In this document: positions 20,677 to 30,271 of the stretch, piece after piece
How the letters are laid out: the number at the start of each line of letters is the position of its first letter
Numbering within the stretch: position 1 is the stretch's first letter
Assembly: GCF_026196735.1 (NCBI RefSeq)
Contig: NZ_JAPHUF010000002.1
Coordinates: forward strand, 124,001 to 188,000
DNA from: Sulfurimonas sp.
GTDB taxonomy: Bacteria > Campylobacterota > Campylobacteria > Campylobacterales > Sulfurimonadaceae
Reading direction: 5' to 3'
Length of the DNA stretch: 64,000 bases
Translations under genes and position numbers: made by a program
Notes under the pieces: model-generated
The model's input: the letters and a program-made list of their open reading frames with translations, nothing else
Database searches by the model: none
What the model was told of the DNA's origin: nothing

Positions 20677-21183
20677 ATGATAAAGAAGATTACACCAATT
20701 TTAATAATATTAGCGCTGGTTGCAATTATTGTGACACTGTTTTTGTCTCTTGCTACAAGCAAAAAAATGATACTTGTCCAAGAAGGCAATACGAAACAGA
20801 TTCCAATTGAGATGAAAAAAGGCATCTATTTGGACAGTGACTGCGGTATGGTGATTGATGATTTAAAAGATACTTCTCAGGTGATTTCTAGCAGTGGAAA
20901 GAGTTGGTTTTTTCATGACCATGGCGGAATGGTAAAATGGCTTGAAGATAAAGAGTTCAAAAATAGTGCAAAAATATGGGTTAAAACAAGAGATACAAAA
21001 AAATGGATTCAAGCTCGCAAAGCGCACTACTCATTAACTGATACTACTGCAATGGGCTATGGATTTGGAGCTTATGAAAATAAGAAAGATTCATATGTAG
21101 ATTTTGATACAATGCGTTTACGAATGTTAAGAGGTGAAACTCTCAATAATCCAAGTATAAGAAAACAGCTTTTAGGAAAATAA
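20677..21183 (+). CDS. NosL-like membrane-anchored protein, possible Cu(I)-binding accessory
   Basis: LDSDCGMVIDD motif, FHDHGGMVKWL, ARKAHYSLTDTTAMGYGFGAYE; N-terminal TM helix. Confidence 0.55.
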   Translation: MIKKITPILIILALVAIIVTLFLSLATSKKMILVQEGNTKQIPIEMKKGIYLDSDCGMVIDDLKDTSQVISSSGKSWFFHDHGGMVKWLEDKEFKNSAKIWVKTRDTKKWIQARKAHYSLTDTTAMGYGFGAYENKKDSYVDFDTMRLRMLRGETLNNPSIRKQLLGK

Positions 21184-21193
21184 TTAAGTAATT

Positions 21194-21907
21194 ATGGAAA
21201 CAGTAAATATTATAAGTATCATCAGTATTGCTTTTTTGGGTTCTTTTGGACATTGTATTGGCATGTGCGGTGGAATCGTACTAGCTTATTCAACTATCAA
21301 AATAGAACCGGCCAGTTCTAAAGTTTCTCAAGGCGGAGCACATTTACTTTATTCATTGGGCAGAGTATTTACTTATTCTATACTTGGTGCAATATTTGGA
21401 GGATTGGGCAGTGTTGTTACTTTTAGCAACACAGCAAATGGCACACTTCTAATAGTTGCAGGGATTGCTATGGTTTTAGCAGGTCTTTCTCTGATGGGCA
21501 AAGTAAAATTTCTAACTTTAATAGAACACTCTTTTTCATCTTCATCTATGTACAAGAGCATATTTAAAAAAATACTAAATTCAAAATCAAATTTTAGCTT
21601 TTTTATACTAGGAATGCTCAACGGTCTTTTACCATGCGGGTTTGTTTACTTTTTTGCCATCACGGCTGCAAGTACTGCGAGCCCCGTTTATGGTGCTTTA
21701 GTCATGGCTATATTTGGATTAAGTACGATTCCGGCTATGTTTTCACTCGGTTTTTTGGCATCACTTTCCAGAGCAACAAGTTTTAGAAATATGATGATGA
21801 GTTTATCCTCTTTTGCGGTTATACTTTATGGCTCTTATACTATATACAATGGGTATGATTATATAGCTAGAGCTGAAAAAACTTTAACAGAGTGTCATAC
21901 TAAATAA
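21194..21907 (+). CDS. TauE/SafE / DsbD_2-like membrane transporter with HCIGMCGG motif
   Basis: FLGSFGHCIGMCGGIVLAYS; LLPCGFVYFF second half; six TM segments. Confidence 0.8.
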   Translation: METVNIISIISIAFLGSFGHCIGMCGGIVLAYSTIKIEPASSKVSQGGAHLLYSLGRVFTYSILGAIFGGLGSVVTFSNTANGTLLIVAGIAMVLAGLSLMGKVKFLTLIEHSFSSSSMYKSIFKKILNSKSNFSFFILGMLNGLLPCGFVYFFAITAASTASPVYGALVMAIFGLSTIPAMFSLGFLASLSRATSFRNMMMSLSSFAVILYGSYTIYNGYDYIARAEKTLTECHTK

Positions 21908-21954
21908 CTTTTAAATTTAAAGTGATATAATGATTACAAAAAAAAGGAAATAAT

Positions 21955-22764
21955 TTGAAAAGCTCTATTATTGACAGCATAAAATCACTTCCGCCTCTTT
22001 CAACAACTATTACAGAAGTTAACAGAATATATGCAGATGATGAGTCTACGATAAGTGATATGGCCAAAGCAATAGAACATGACCCGATGATAATTGCAAA
22101 TCTGCTTAAAACTGCTAATTCTCCGCTTTACGGCTTTGGTAGAGAGATTAAAAGTGCCGCTCAAGCAGTAAGTCTTTTTGGTATGGGCATGACTCGCTCA
22201 ATTGCTTTAGGTAACTCAATAAGAAAACTTTTAAATGTTGATATGCAGCCATACGGCGTTACATCAGATGAGTTTGCACATATTTCATCACTTCAAGCAG
22301 CCCTTGTTCTAGGTTGGTATAATAAAATTGATAGAAAAAAAGCAGAAAAATTATATTTGGCTGCATTTTTGCAAGAGACAGGAAAAATTCTCATAGCAAG
22401 TGAAGTTATTCAAGAAGATGAGACTATAAGCTTTGCAAGTGAAATAGAAAACTCCAACAACTTGGCAATGGTTGAAAAGACTTACACAAATGCAACTGCG
22501 GGTGAAGTTACGGCAATAATCTTTGAGCATTGGGGTTTTGATACTGACTTTGTAGAGATGATTAAATATTCAGATAATCCATCGGCAGCTCCTGAAAATA
22601 TAAAAGAGTTTAGTACAGCTTTAAATATTGCTAAAACAATCTTACCAATAAATTGTCCATTGTGTGAAAGGGCTGTAAATTTTGGAGTAAAAAAAGCTGA
22701 AGACGCAGGCTATGATATTTCTATTTTAAATGAAACGATAGAAACTGTGCGTGGTTCTTTATAA
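21955..22764 (+). CDS. HDOD-domain protein
   Basis: IKSLPPLSTTITEVNRIY..., IEHDPMIIANLLKTANSPLYGFGREIKSAAQAVSLFGM. Confidence 0.85.
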   Translation: MKSSIIDSIKSLPPLSTTITEVNRIYADDESTISDMAKAIEHDPMIIANLLKTANSPLYGFGREIKSAAQAVSLFGMGMTRSIALGNSIRKLLNVDMQPYGVTSDEFAHISSLQAALVLGWYNKIDRKKAEKLYLAAFLQETGKILIASEVIQEDETISFASEIENSNNLAMVEKTYTNATAGEVTAIIFEHWGFDTDFVEMIKYSDNPSAAPENIKEFSTALNIAKTILPINCPLCERAVNFGVKKAEDAGYDISILNETIETVRGSL

Positions 22765-22766
22765 GA

Positions 22767-25487
22767 ATGAGCAAAACAGTAACCATTATTGATACTTTCG
22801 GCTTTTTCTTTCGAAGTTTTTATGCACTTCCTCAACACCTAAAAAACAGAGACGGTTTTCCAACCGGTCTTTTAACCGGGTTTACAAACTTTATCTCTAC
22901 TCTTCAAAAACAGCATGACAGCGACTATATTGTTTTTGCTATTGATACAAAGGGAAATACCTTTAGAAATGAGATAGACCCAAACTACAAAGCCAATCGC
23001 AAAGCACCCCCTGAGGAACTTATGATGCAGTTGCCAATAGCAATAGAGTGGATAGACAAGATGGGATATAAAACTCTGGGTCAGGTTGGGTATGAAGCAG
23101 ATGACATTATAGCTACAGTTACGCATTTTGCTAGAAAGAAGGGATATAATGTAAAAGTTGTCTCTCATGATAAAGACCTTTATCAACTTATAGACGATGG
23201 TAAGGTCGTCGTAGTTGATGCTATTAAGAAAAAGAGCATGGATGAAGATGCCTGTTTTTCTAAGTATGGTATTACTCCAAAGCAGTTTATAGATTATCAG
23301 GCAATTCTTGGTGATTCTGCAGACAATGTTCCCGGAGTAAGAGGAATTGGCAAGGTAGGCGCTGAAAAACTTCTAATTGAGTATGGAACACTAGATGATA
23401 TATATGCACACATAGATGAAATAAAGCCGCCAGGTGTGCAAAAAAAACTAATAGAATGTAAAGATTCTGCTTACATGTCACGAGAGCTTGTGACACTCAA
23501 GCATGATGTTTTTGATGACTTTGATTTTGAAGAGTACACAATGGATATTGAACATCCATTTTTAAACATATATGACGAGCTTGTAAAGTATGAACAAAAT
23601 GCTGTTATAAGATTTTTGCATGCTAAAAATATGGTTAGTGAAGATACAAAAAAAGAAGCTGTGCAAAAAGTTGAAGTAGAGACACTCACTAGTAGAAAAA
23701 TTGACTTTGAAGCAACTTTGATAACTGATGCAAAAGAGCTTGATAGAGTTCTTAATACTTTATATAAAGATACAATAGTAGCTTTTGATACAGAGACAAC
23801 AGGCCTTGATTATGATAAAGATTCTCTTGTAGGTTTCAGCTTTAGTTTTAACGATAAAGAAGCTTATTATGTGCCATTTGCTCATTTTTATCTAGGTGTT
23901 CCTGAGCAGATAAGCAAAGATGAGGCTAAAAAAGCTATAAGGAAGATATTTAACTCTAAAGTAGTTGGACATAATATTAAGTTTGATTTGCATTTTGTAA
24001 GCAGATTTTTAGAAGATGACAGCTTAGACATTTATGCTGATTCTATGATACTTGCTTGGTTAATCAACCCTGAGAGCGCACTCTCACTTGACAAACTCTC
24101 AGATAAACTTTTAAATCACACTATGGTTGCCTTTAAAGATACTGTGAAAAAAGGCGAGACCTTTGCCAGTGTAGAAGTTGAAGATGCTTGTAAATACGCA
24201 GCTGAAGATGCGTTTATCACTCTAAAACTTTATAATCTTTTTTTAGAAAAACTCTCTCTTCAAAATGCTTCTCATCTTATAAAAGAGGCTTCTGATGTAG
24301 AAGTTCCATTTATAAAAACTCTTTTGAAGATGGAGAAGACAGGTATAAAAGTGGACAGTGCATTCTTAGAGAAGTTTTTGGTTGAAGTAAAAGAAACTTT
24401 GAGCGTTTTGACAAAAAATATTTACTCTTTAGCCGGAAGTGAATTTAACATTAACTCTACACAACAGCTGGGAGTTGTACTTTTTGAGACTCTGGGACTT
24501 CCCGTTGGAAAAAAGACAAAGACCGGGTACTCAACAAATGAGCAGGTTTTAAGCTCACTAAAAGATGCTCATGAGATTATTCCCATGCTTTTAGAGTACA
24601 GGGAGGTTTATAAGCTGTATTCCACCTATATAGAGCCATTGCTAAAATTAAGTCAAGATGATGAAGAGAGTCGTATCCATACTTCTTTTGTTCAAACAGG
24701 TACGGCAACCGGAAGACTAAGTTCTAAAAACCCTAACTTGCAAAATATCCCTACTAGAACTAAGCTTGGAGCAAAAATTAGAGAAGCTTTTGTCGCACCA
24801 AAAGGTAAAAAACTTGTAGGTATAGATTACTCACAAATCGAGCTTAGACTGCTTGCCCATTTCTCTGAGGATAAAGTCTTAGTAGATGCATTTGTGAATG
24901 ACAAAGATATCCATATGCAGACCGCGATTGCACTTTTTGGCGAAGAGAAAGCCGCCTCAAAAAGAAATGTAGCTAAAACGGTAAACTTTGGACTTCTTTA
25001 TGGAATGGGACAAAAAAAACTCTCAGACACTTTGGGTATTACTACAAAAGAAGCTAAAGAGATAATCGAGAAATATTTTGAATCATTTCCTACTGTAAGA
25101 GCTCACTTTCGTTCTATTGTAGATAATTCAAAAGAGTTTGGCTATGTCGAAACACTACTTAAGCGCCGCAGATATTTTGACTATGAAAATGCTACTCCTA
25201 TGTTTAAAGCAGCTTATGAGAGAGAGTCTGTAAACAGTCTTTTTCAAGGAAGTGCATCTGATCTTATCAAGCTTTCTATGAACAAAATACATAAACTTAT
25301 AGAAGATGAGAAATTAAATGCTAAGATGCTCTTACAGATTCATGATGAACTTATCTTTGAGGTCAATGAAGAAGAAGCAGAAGTTTTAGGAAATAGATTT
25401 AAATGCATAATGGAAGATATTATGAAACTCAATATTCCAATAAAAGCAAGTATGAATATTGGAGATAACTGGAGCGAGTTGAAGTAA
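22767..25487 (+). CDS. polA: DNA polymerase I
   Basis: 5' nuclease domain, DTETTGLDY 3'-5' exonuclease motif, polymerase motifs DYSQIELRLLAHFS, RNVAKTVNFGLLYGMG, QIHDELIFEV. Confidence 0.97.
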   Translation: MSKTVTIIDTFGFFFRSFYALPQHLKNRDGFPTGLLTGFTNFISTLQKQHDSDYIVFAIDTKGNTFRNEIDPNYKANRKAPPEELMMQLPIAIEWIDKMGYKTLGQVGYEADDIIATVTHFARKKGYNVKVVSHDKDLYQLIDDGKVVVVDAIKKKSMDEDACFSKYGITPKQFIDYQAILGDSADNVPGVRGIGKVGAEKLLIEYGTLDDIYAHIDEIKPPGVQKKLIECKDSAYMSRELVTLKHDVFDDFDFEEYTMDIEHPFLNIYDELVKYEQNAVIRFLHAKNMVSEDTKKEAVQKVEVETLTSRKIDFEATLITDAKELDRVLNTLYKDTIVAFDTETTGLDYDKDSLVGFSFSFNDKEAYYVPFAHFYLGVPEQISKDEAKKAIRKIFNSKVVGHNIKFDLHFVSRFLEDDSLDIYADSMILAWLINPESALSLDKLSDKLLNHTMVAFKDTVKKGETFASVEVEDACKYAAEDAFITLKLYNLFLEKLSLQNASHLIKEASDVEVPFIKTLLKMEKTGIKVDSAFLEKFLVEVKETLSVLTKNIYSLAGSEFNINSTQQLGVVLFETLGLPVGKKTKTGYSTNEQVLSSLKDAHEIIPMLLEYREVYKLYSTYIEPLLKLSQDDEESRIHTSFVQTGTATGRLSSKNPNLQNIPTRTKLGAKIREAFVAPKGKKLVGIDYSQIELRLLAHFSEDKVLVDAFVNDKDIHMQTAIALFGEEKAASKRNVAKTVNFGLLYGMGQKKLSDTLGITTKEAKEIIEKYFESFPTVRAHFRSIVDNSKEFGYVETLLKRRRYFDYENATPMFKAAYERESVNSLFQGSASDLIKLSMNKIHKLIEDEKLNAKMLLQIHDELIFEVNEEEAEVLGNRFKCIMEDIMKLNIPIKASMNIGDNWSELK

Positions 25488-25506
25488 CTTAGCGGGGATT
25501 AGTCAA

Positions 25507-26718
25507 ATGCTAAAGCAGTATAAAGAAGCTATTGAAAAAAGTAATATAATCTCTAAAACAGATGTTGATGGAGTAATAACTTTTGTAAATGATGAATTTT
25601 GCAATATTAGTGGTTATTCAAAAGACGAACTTATTGGACAAAACCACAATATTGTAAGACATCCGGATGTAAAAGCATCAAAGTTTAAACTATTATGGGA
25701 CACTATTAACGCAAAAGAGACATATAAAGATACTGTTAAAAATATGGCAAAAGACGGTTCCACTTTTTATGTAAACACTACTGTAATTCCCATACTCGAT
25801 GAAAATGAAAATATAGCTGAGTTTATCGCTATAAGATATGATGTAACTAAAGAAGTTCTTTTAAAAGAGGAGCTCTTGCAAAAAGAAATAGAGTATGAAG
25901 AGCTAAATAAAACTCTTGAAAAAAGAGTCGCAGAGAAGACAAGAGAGCTAAAAGAGTTAAATCAAACTTTAGAACTTCGTGTGCAAGATGAGATAGCAAA
26001 AAATGAAGAGAAACAGCGTGTAATGTTCTGGCAGTCAAGACATGCAAGCCTCGGACAGATGCTTGCAAATATTGCACATCAATGGAGACAGCCACTTACC
26101 GAGCTTAGTCTAGCTATGTTTAGCATTAAAAAAGCTGTACAAAACGATAAACCGGATGATGTAACCAAGTTTTATGACGAGAGTAAAAATATTATTAAAA
26201 ACATGTCAGAAACCATAGATGATTTTACTAATTTCTTTACCCCGCAAAAAGAGAAGTATTATTTTAATATCAGCGACAGTATCCAAGAATCTATAAGGCT
26301 TTTAGATAATATGATTAATGATGAGATGATAACCCTTAAAACTAATTTGACGGACATAGATGTGCTTGGAATCGAAAATGAACTCACCCAAGTAATAATA
26401 AATTTAATTAATAATGCTAAAGATGCTTTTGTAAACAACAGCATTTTGTTGAGAGAGATGAATATAAGCACTAAAAAAGAGGATGGTTTTGCAATAATTG
26501 TAGTGCAGGATAATGCCGGCGGTATACCAAAAGAGAATCTTGAGAGAATTTTTGAGCCTTACTTTACTACAAAGCATAAAAGCCAAGGTACCGGTTTGGG
26601 TTTGTTTATGTCTAAGATGATTTGTGAGCAGGGCTTAAATGGCTTTATGGATGTAAGCAGCAAAAAAGGCGTAACAAACTTTATTATAAAAATTCCATTG
26701 GATGATTATGAAAAATAA
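25507..26718 (+). CDS. PAS-domain sensor histidine kinase
   Basis: PAS domain, coiled coil, LGQMLANIAHQWRQPL H-box, GTGLGLFMSKM G2 box. Confidence 0.93.
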   Translation: MLKQYKEAIEKSNIISKTDVDGVITFVNDEFCNISGYSKDELIGQNHNIVRHPDVKASKFKLLWDTINAKETYKDTVKNMAKDGSTFYVNTTVIPILDENENIAEFIAIRYDVTKEVLLKEELLQKEIEYEELNKTLEKRVAEKTRELKELNQTLELRVQDEIAKNEEKQRVMFWQSRHASLGQMLANIAHQWRQPLTELSLAMFSIKKAVQNDKPDDVTKFYDESKNIIKNMSETIDDFTNFFTPQKEKYYFNISDSIQESIRLLDNMINDEMITLKTNLTDIDVLGIENELTQVIINLINNAKDAFVNNSILLREMNISTKKEDGFAIIVVQDNAGGIPKENLERIFEPYFTTKHKSQGTGLGLFMSKMICEQGLNGFMDVSSKKGVTNFIIKIPLDDYEK

Positions 26719-27379
26719 AGCCTTAAAAGAGCTAAAAGTTCTTTTAGTTGAAGATGAAGAGAATTTAGCCAGACTTTTAAAAGGCGCAATTGGTGATAAC
26801 TTTCATAGTTTTATTATCGCAAAAGATGGGGCAGAGGGTTTAGAGCTATTTACAAAAATCAATCCCGATATAGTGATTACCGATATTATGATGCCTAAGC
26901 TTTCCGGGCTTGACATGTCAAAAGAGTTAAAGAAAATTAATCCCGAAATTCCTATTATAATACTTAGTGCATTTTCTGAGAAAGAAAAGCTTTTTGATGC
27001 AATAGATATTGGTGTGACAAAGTACTTTCTTAAGCCTTTTGATCCTGATGAACTTTTAGATTATATAAGCAGTATCTCTTCAAGACTTGGCAATAAAACT
27101 CTAAAGTTAAGTGAAGGCTTTGTGTTTAATAAAACTACAAACTCTCTATACAAAAACGACAGATTTGTTCCTCTTACAAAAAACGAAGTTAAATTTTTGA
27201 CTCTGCTTATTAAAGATAAAAATGAGATTATAGATGATATGGTTATAAAAGAGAATTTATGGACAGCAGATGTCAGCGATGAGAGAGTTAGAACTTTTAT
27301 ACGAAGGTTAAGGGCTAAAACATCTAAAAAGCTTATAAAAAATGTAAAAGGATTTGGTTATAAAATAGATATCTTATGA
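26702..27379 (+). CDS. OmpR/PhoB-type response regulator
   Basis: Receiver LVEDEENLARLL...ITDIMMPKLSGLDM...KPFDPDELL and winged-helix C-terminus; overlaps the kinase gene. Confidence 0.93.
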   Translation: MIMKNKALKELKVLLVEDEENLARLLKGAIGDNFHSFIIAKDGAEGLELFTKINPDIVITDIMMPKLSGLDMSKELKKINPEIPIIILSAFSEKEKLFDAIDIGVTKYFLKPFDPDELLDYISSISSRLGNKTLKLSEGFVFNKTTNSLYKNDRFVPLTKNEVKFLTLLIKDKNEIIDDMVIKENLWTADVSDERVRTFIRRLRAKTSKKLIKNVKGFGYKIDIL

Positions 27380-27625
27380 TTTGTTTGTGACCTTATATAT
27401 AAAACTAAAAACCTCTGCAACTGCTTTGTAAAGCGCCTCTGGAACCTCTTTGTCTAACTCTACTTTTGATAGTAGCTCGATTAAGTCTTCATCTTTTTTA
27501 ATTGGCAGATTATGCAGCTGGGCAATTTTGATAATATTTTGGGCACTTTGTCCTTGACCTTTTGCTACCACGCGGGGTGCTGACTCTTTTTTTGCATCAT
27601 ATCTTAGTGCTGCTGCCTTTTTCAT
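27374..27625 (-). CDS. FlhB C-terminal-domain-like protein (EscU/YscU/HrcU family)
   Basis: 83 aa resembling the FlhB cytoplasmic C-terminal domain; adjacent to a FliK-like gene. Confidence 0.75.
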   Translation of the reverse strand: MKKAAALRYDAKKESAPRVVAKGQGQSAQNIIKIAQLHNLPIKKDEDLIELLSKVELDKEVPEALYKAVAEVFSFIYKVTNKS

Positions 27626-29232
27626 ACTTTTACCTCAAATCCCATACCTATATCAGTTGAATTGCTCTCATAAGCAGTAGTTTTTGTTTTATTAAAAAGG
27701 CGTATCTCTCTTGGAGTTATTTGTGTATCTATTAAAGCTTTACGAAGCGTAGGAATATTCTCTTTTATAATTTTTTTAAACTCTTCATTATCAGAGTTAA
27801 TATGTATGTTTAGCTGGTTTTTATCATAAAGCGTAAGTCTAAGTTTTAACTCTCCATACTCTTTTAATTTAAGCTCAATATCGCAGTAAAATTTGTCTTT
27901 TTCTGCCTGTTTTATAGTTATATTACCGTCTTCCATCTCTTGCCAAGAAAAAGGGATGTATAAAGATGATGCGTTAGATAGATGTGAGACAAGTTGGTGA
28001 TAATCTATTTGAAGAACAAGTTTATCAATCTGTTTTGTTATTTCACTTTGATTTGGTGCCGCTAGTTTGACTACATCTTCACTAGCTTTATAAAGTACGG
28101 CTTTAAAATCATTAGATAAAATCTCTTTTACATGTAGCTGGGGAGATAGTTTATGAGCACTTTTAAGTAATGACAACTCATTTAGTATGGCTAAGGCAGG
28201 TTTTGAAAAGAGCGGGTCTGAGTTTTTTATGGCAATTTTTACATTTTCAATTATATTTTTAATTTCGCTAGGAACTTTTTTGTTTAAGAGTTCTTCAATT
28301 ACTACTTGAGTCTTAAGAGCTGTAGGGGTTTTAAGTGTGTTTTGGTTTTGCTCGATTGTCTGTATGGTGTTAAAGATTTTATTTAAGGCATCTAAAAAAC
28401 CTTTTGACTCTTTAGTAAAACTATTTTGCAAAGTCTGTATGACTTGCTGTATTGACTCTTTTAAAACGGGTAGTTTAAAGTTCTCTTTTTCTAGATTTTT
28501 TGACCCGACTAACTGTTCAAGATTGGTGAGTTTTCTTTCAAATACAGGAGTCGTAATCGGATTTGCTTGCTTTAGCTCGGATGTTATTGTCTTAACAATG
28601 TCCTGAACATTTTTGGCCAAATTTTCCAGTACTTTTGGATTTTCTTTTGCATTTTTACTAAAAACTTCATTTGTCGCATCTTTTAACACAGGCAAGGACA
28701 TAAGTTCTTTTATCTGTGCATTTATTGCTTTGGTATTTGGTATGTCGCTTTTTTGGAGTATATTTGACATGTCGGTTAAATGCTTAGTGAGTTTTATTTG
28801 AGGATTTTCTACATGTTTTATTTTTGATTCTAAAAAAACACCAGAATTCTCAAGGCTTGGTTTTATATTTGTATTGTTAAGTTCTTTAATGTTTGGCAAA
28901 AACTTTTGAATAAATTTCTCAACAGGCTGCAGATTTTTATCTGATTTTAGAGAACTTAACAGCTCTTTTAGAGTTTCATTTACCTTGCCCAAACTTTTTA
29001 GAGTAGGGTTGTTTTTTACAAGTTCTAGCAGCGTTTTATCGGCACTTGGATTTTGTGAGCTTCCTTTGAGAAGTGAGGAAATTATTGATTTTAAATCCTT
29101 GCCTTTTGTTATTGCTTCAAGCTCTTTAGGCGAAGCATCTTTTAAAACTTCCGCTAAAGCTTTGTTGGTACTGGGGAGGATAATATTTAACTTTTTATCT
29201 ACTGCAAAATTTATCATTTTAAAGTATATCAT
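27622..29232 (-). CDS. FliK-like flagellar hook-length control protein
   Basis: 536 aa; C-terminal Flg_hook-like region GELKLRLTLYDKNQLNIHINSDNEEFKKIIKENIPTLRKAL; paired with FlhB-like ORF. Confidence 0.65.
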   Translation of the reverse strand: MIYFKMINFAVDKKLNIILPSTNKALAEVLKDASPKELEAITKGKDLKSIISSLLKGSSQNPSADKTLLELVKNNPTLKSLGKVNETLKELLSSLKSDKNLQPVEKFIQKFLPNIKELNNTNIKPSLENSGVFLESKIKHVENPQIKLTKHLTDMSNILQKSDIPNTKAINAQIKELMSLPVLKDATNEVFSKNAKENPKVLENLAKNVQDIVKTITSELKQANPITTPVFERKLTNLEQLVGSKNLEKENFKLPVLKESIQQVIQTLQNSFTKESKGFLDALNKIFNTIQTIEQNQNTLKTPTALKTQVVIEELLNKKVPSEIKNIIENVKIAIKNSDPLFSKPALAILNELSLLKSAHKLSPQLHVKEILSNDFKAVLYKASEDVVKLAAPNQSEITKQIDKLVLQIDYHQLVSHLSNASSLYIPFSWQEMEDGNITIKQAEKDKFYCDIELKLKEYGELKLRLTLYDKNQLNIHINSDNEEFKKIIKENIPTLRKALIDTQITPREIRLFNKTKTTAYESNSTDIGMGFEVKV

Positions 29233-29298
29233 AAATCTTAGACTAGATAAGGAATGTTAAATGCTTCTTATCCTTCACCCAAATAAAAAGGATTGGCC

Positions 29299-30267
29299 AT
29301 GAAGATAGATAATTATGAACTAAAGATGCATGCAGAAGCTTCTCAGAGTACTGCTATCAGCACAACTTTCATTGATACACTTGAGATAGAAAATTCTAAT
29401 AGAACTCAAGAAATTCGTTCCATAGAAGAAGAACTTGAATTTACTAAAAGACTTCAATATGATTTACTAAATCAACTCATGTCACTTTTAAACAATAGAG
29501 GCTCATGTAATCGTTTAAAAAGCGTTAAAGAGATGGATTTAGAACAAGCCAACATAAGAACTCTTTCAACGAGAAGCCTAAGCATAAAAGAGCAATACAC
29601 TTCATCTCAAAAATTAGATGTTAGCATGAATGGCTTTGTTCAAAGTGGTAATCAGAAAATAAAGTTAGATATAAATCTGTCATTCTCAAGCAGCTTTGTT
29701 CAGACTCACTCTATAGAAAAGACAATGTTTTATGACCCGTTGGTTATTAATTTTGATGCAGAAATGCCAGACCTTGACTCTAAGACATTTGATTTTGACA
29801 TAGATATGAATGGTGAGAGTGACCAAATCTCAATGCTTAAAAAGGGAAATGGCTTTTTAGCACTTGATAAAAATGACAATGGTTTTATAGATGACGGTTA
29901 TGAACTTTTTGGTACACAAAACGGCAATGGATTTTTAGACTTAAAAAGATATGATAAAGACAACAATAACTGGATTGATGAAAATGACGCTATCTTTGAT
30001 AAGCTTCGTATTTGGAGCAAAACTCAAGATGAAGATACTCTTGTGGGTATTGGAGAAGTAGGTATTGGTGCTATATACCTTGGATATGCAGAGGGTAGTT
30101 TTGACATCAGAGATGAAACAAAAACTCTTGGTCGCATAAAATCAAACGGTTTTTATCTTAATGAAGACGGTTCAAGTGGTTTGATGACTCAGATAGATTT
30201 TGCAAAGCATAAAAAAGAAGCGACAAATAACACTGCGCCACTTAATGAACTTTTACAAAGTTCCTAG
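29299..30267 (+). CDS. Hypothetical protein with EF-hand-like calcium-binding loops
   Basis: DKNDNGFIDDGYELFG and YDKDNNNWIDENDAIFDKLRIWSK loops. ATG at 29299 preferred over TTG at 29293. Confidence 0.75.
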   Translation: MKIDNYELKMHAEASQSTAISTTFIDTLEIENSNRTQEIRSIEEELEFTKRLQYDLLNQLMSLLNNRGSCNRLKSVKEMDLEQANIRTLSTRSLSIKEQYTSSQKLDVSMNGFVQSGNQKIKLDINLSFSSSFVQTHSIEKTMFYDPLVINFDAEMPDLDSKTFDFDIDMNGESDQISMLKKGNGFLALDKNDNGFIDDGYELFGTQNGNGFLDLKRYDKDNNNWIDENDAIFDKLRIWSKTQDEDTLVGIGEVGIGAIYLGYAEGSFDIRDETKTLGRIKSNGFYLNEDGSSGLMTQIDFAKHKKEATNNTAPLNELLQSS

Positions 30268-30271
30268 AAAA

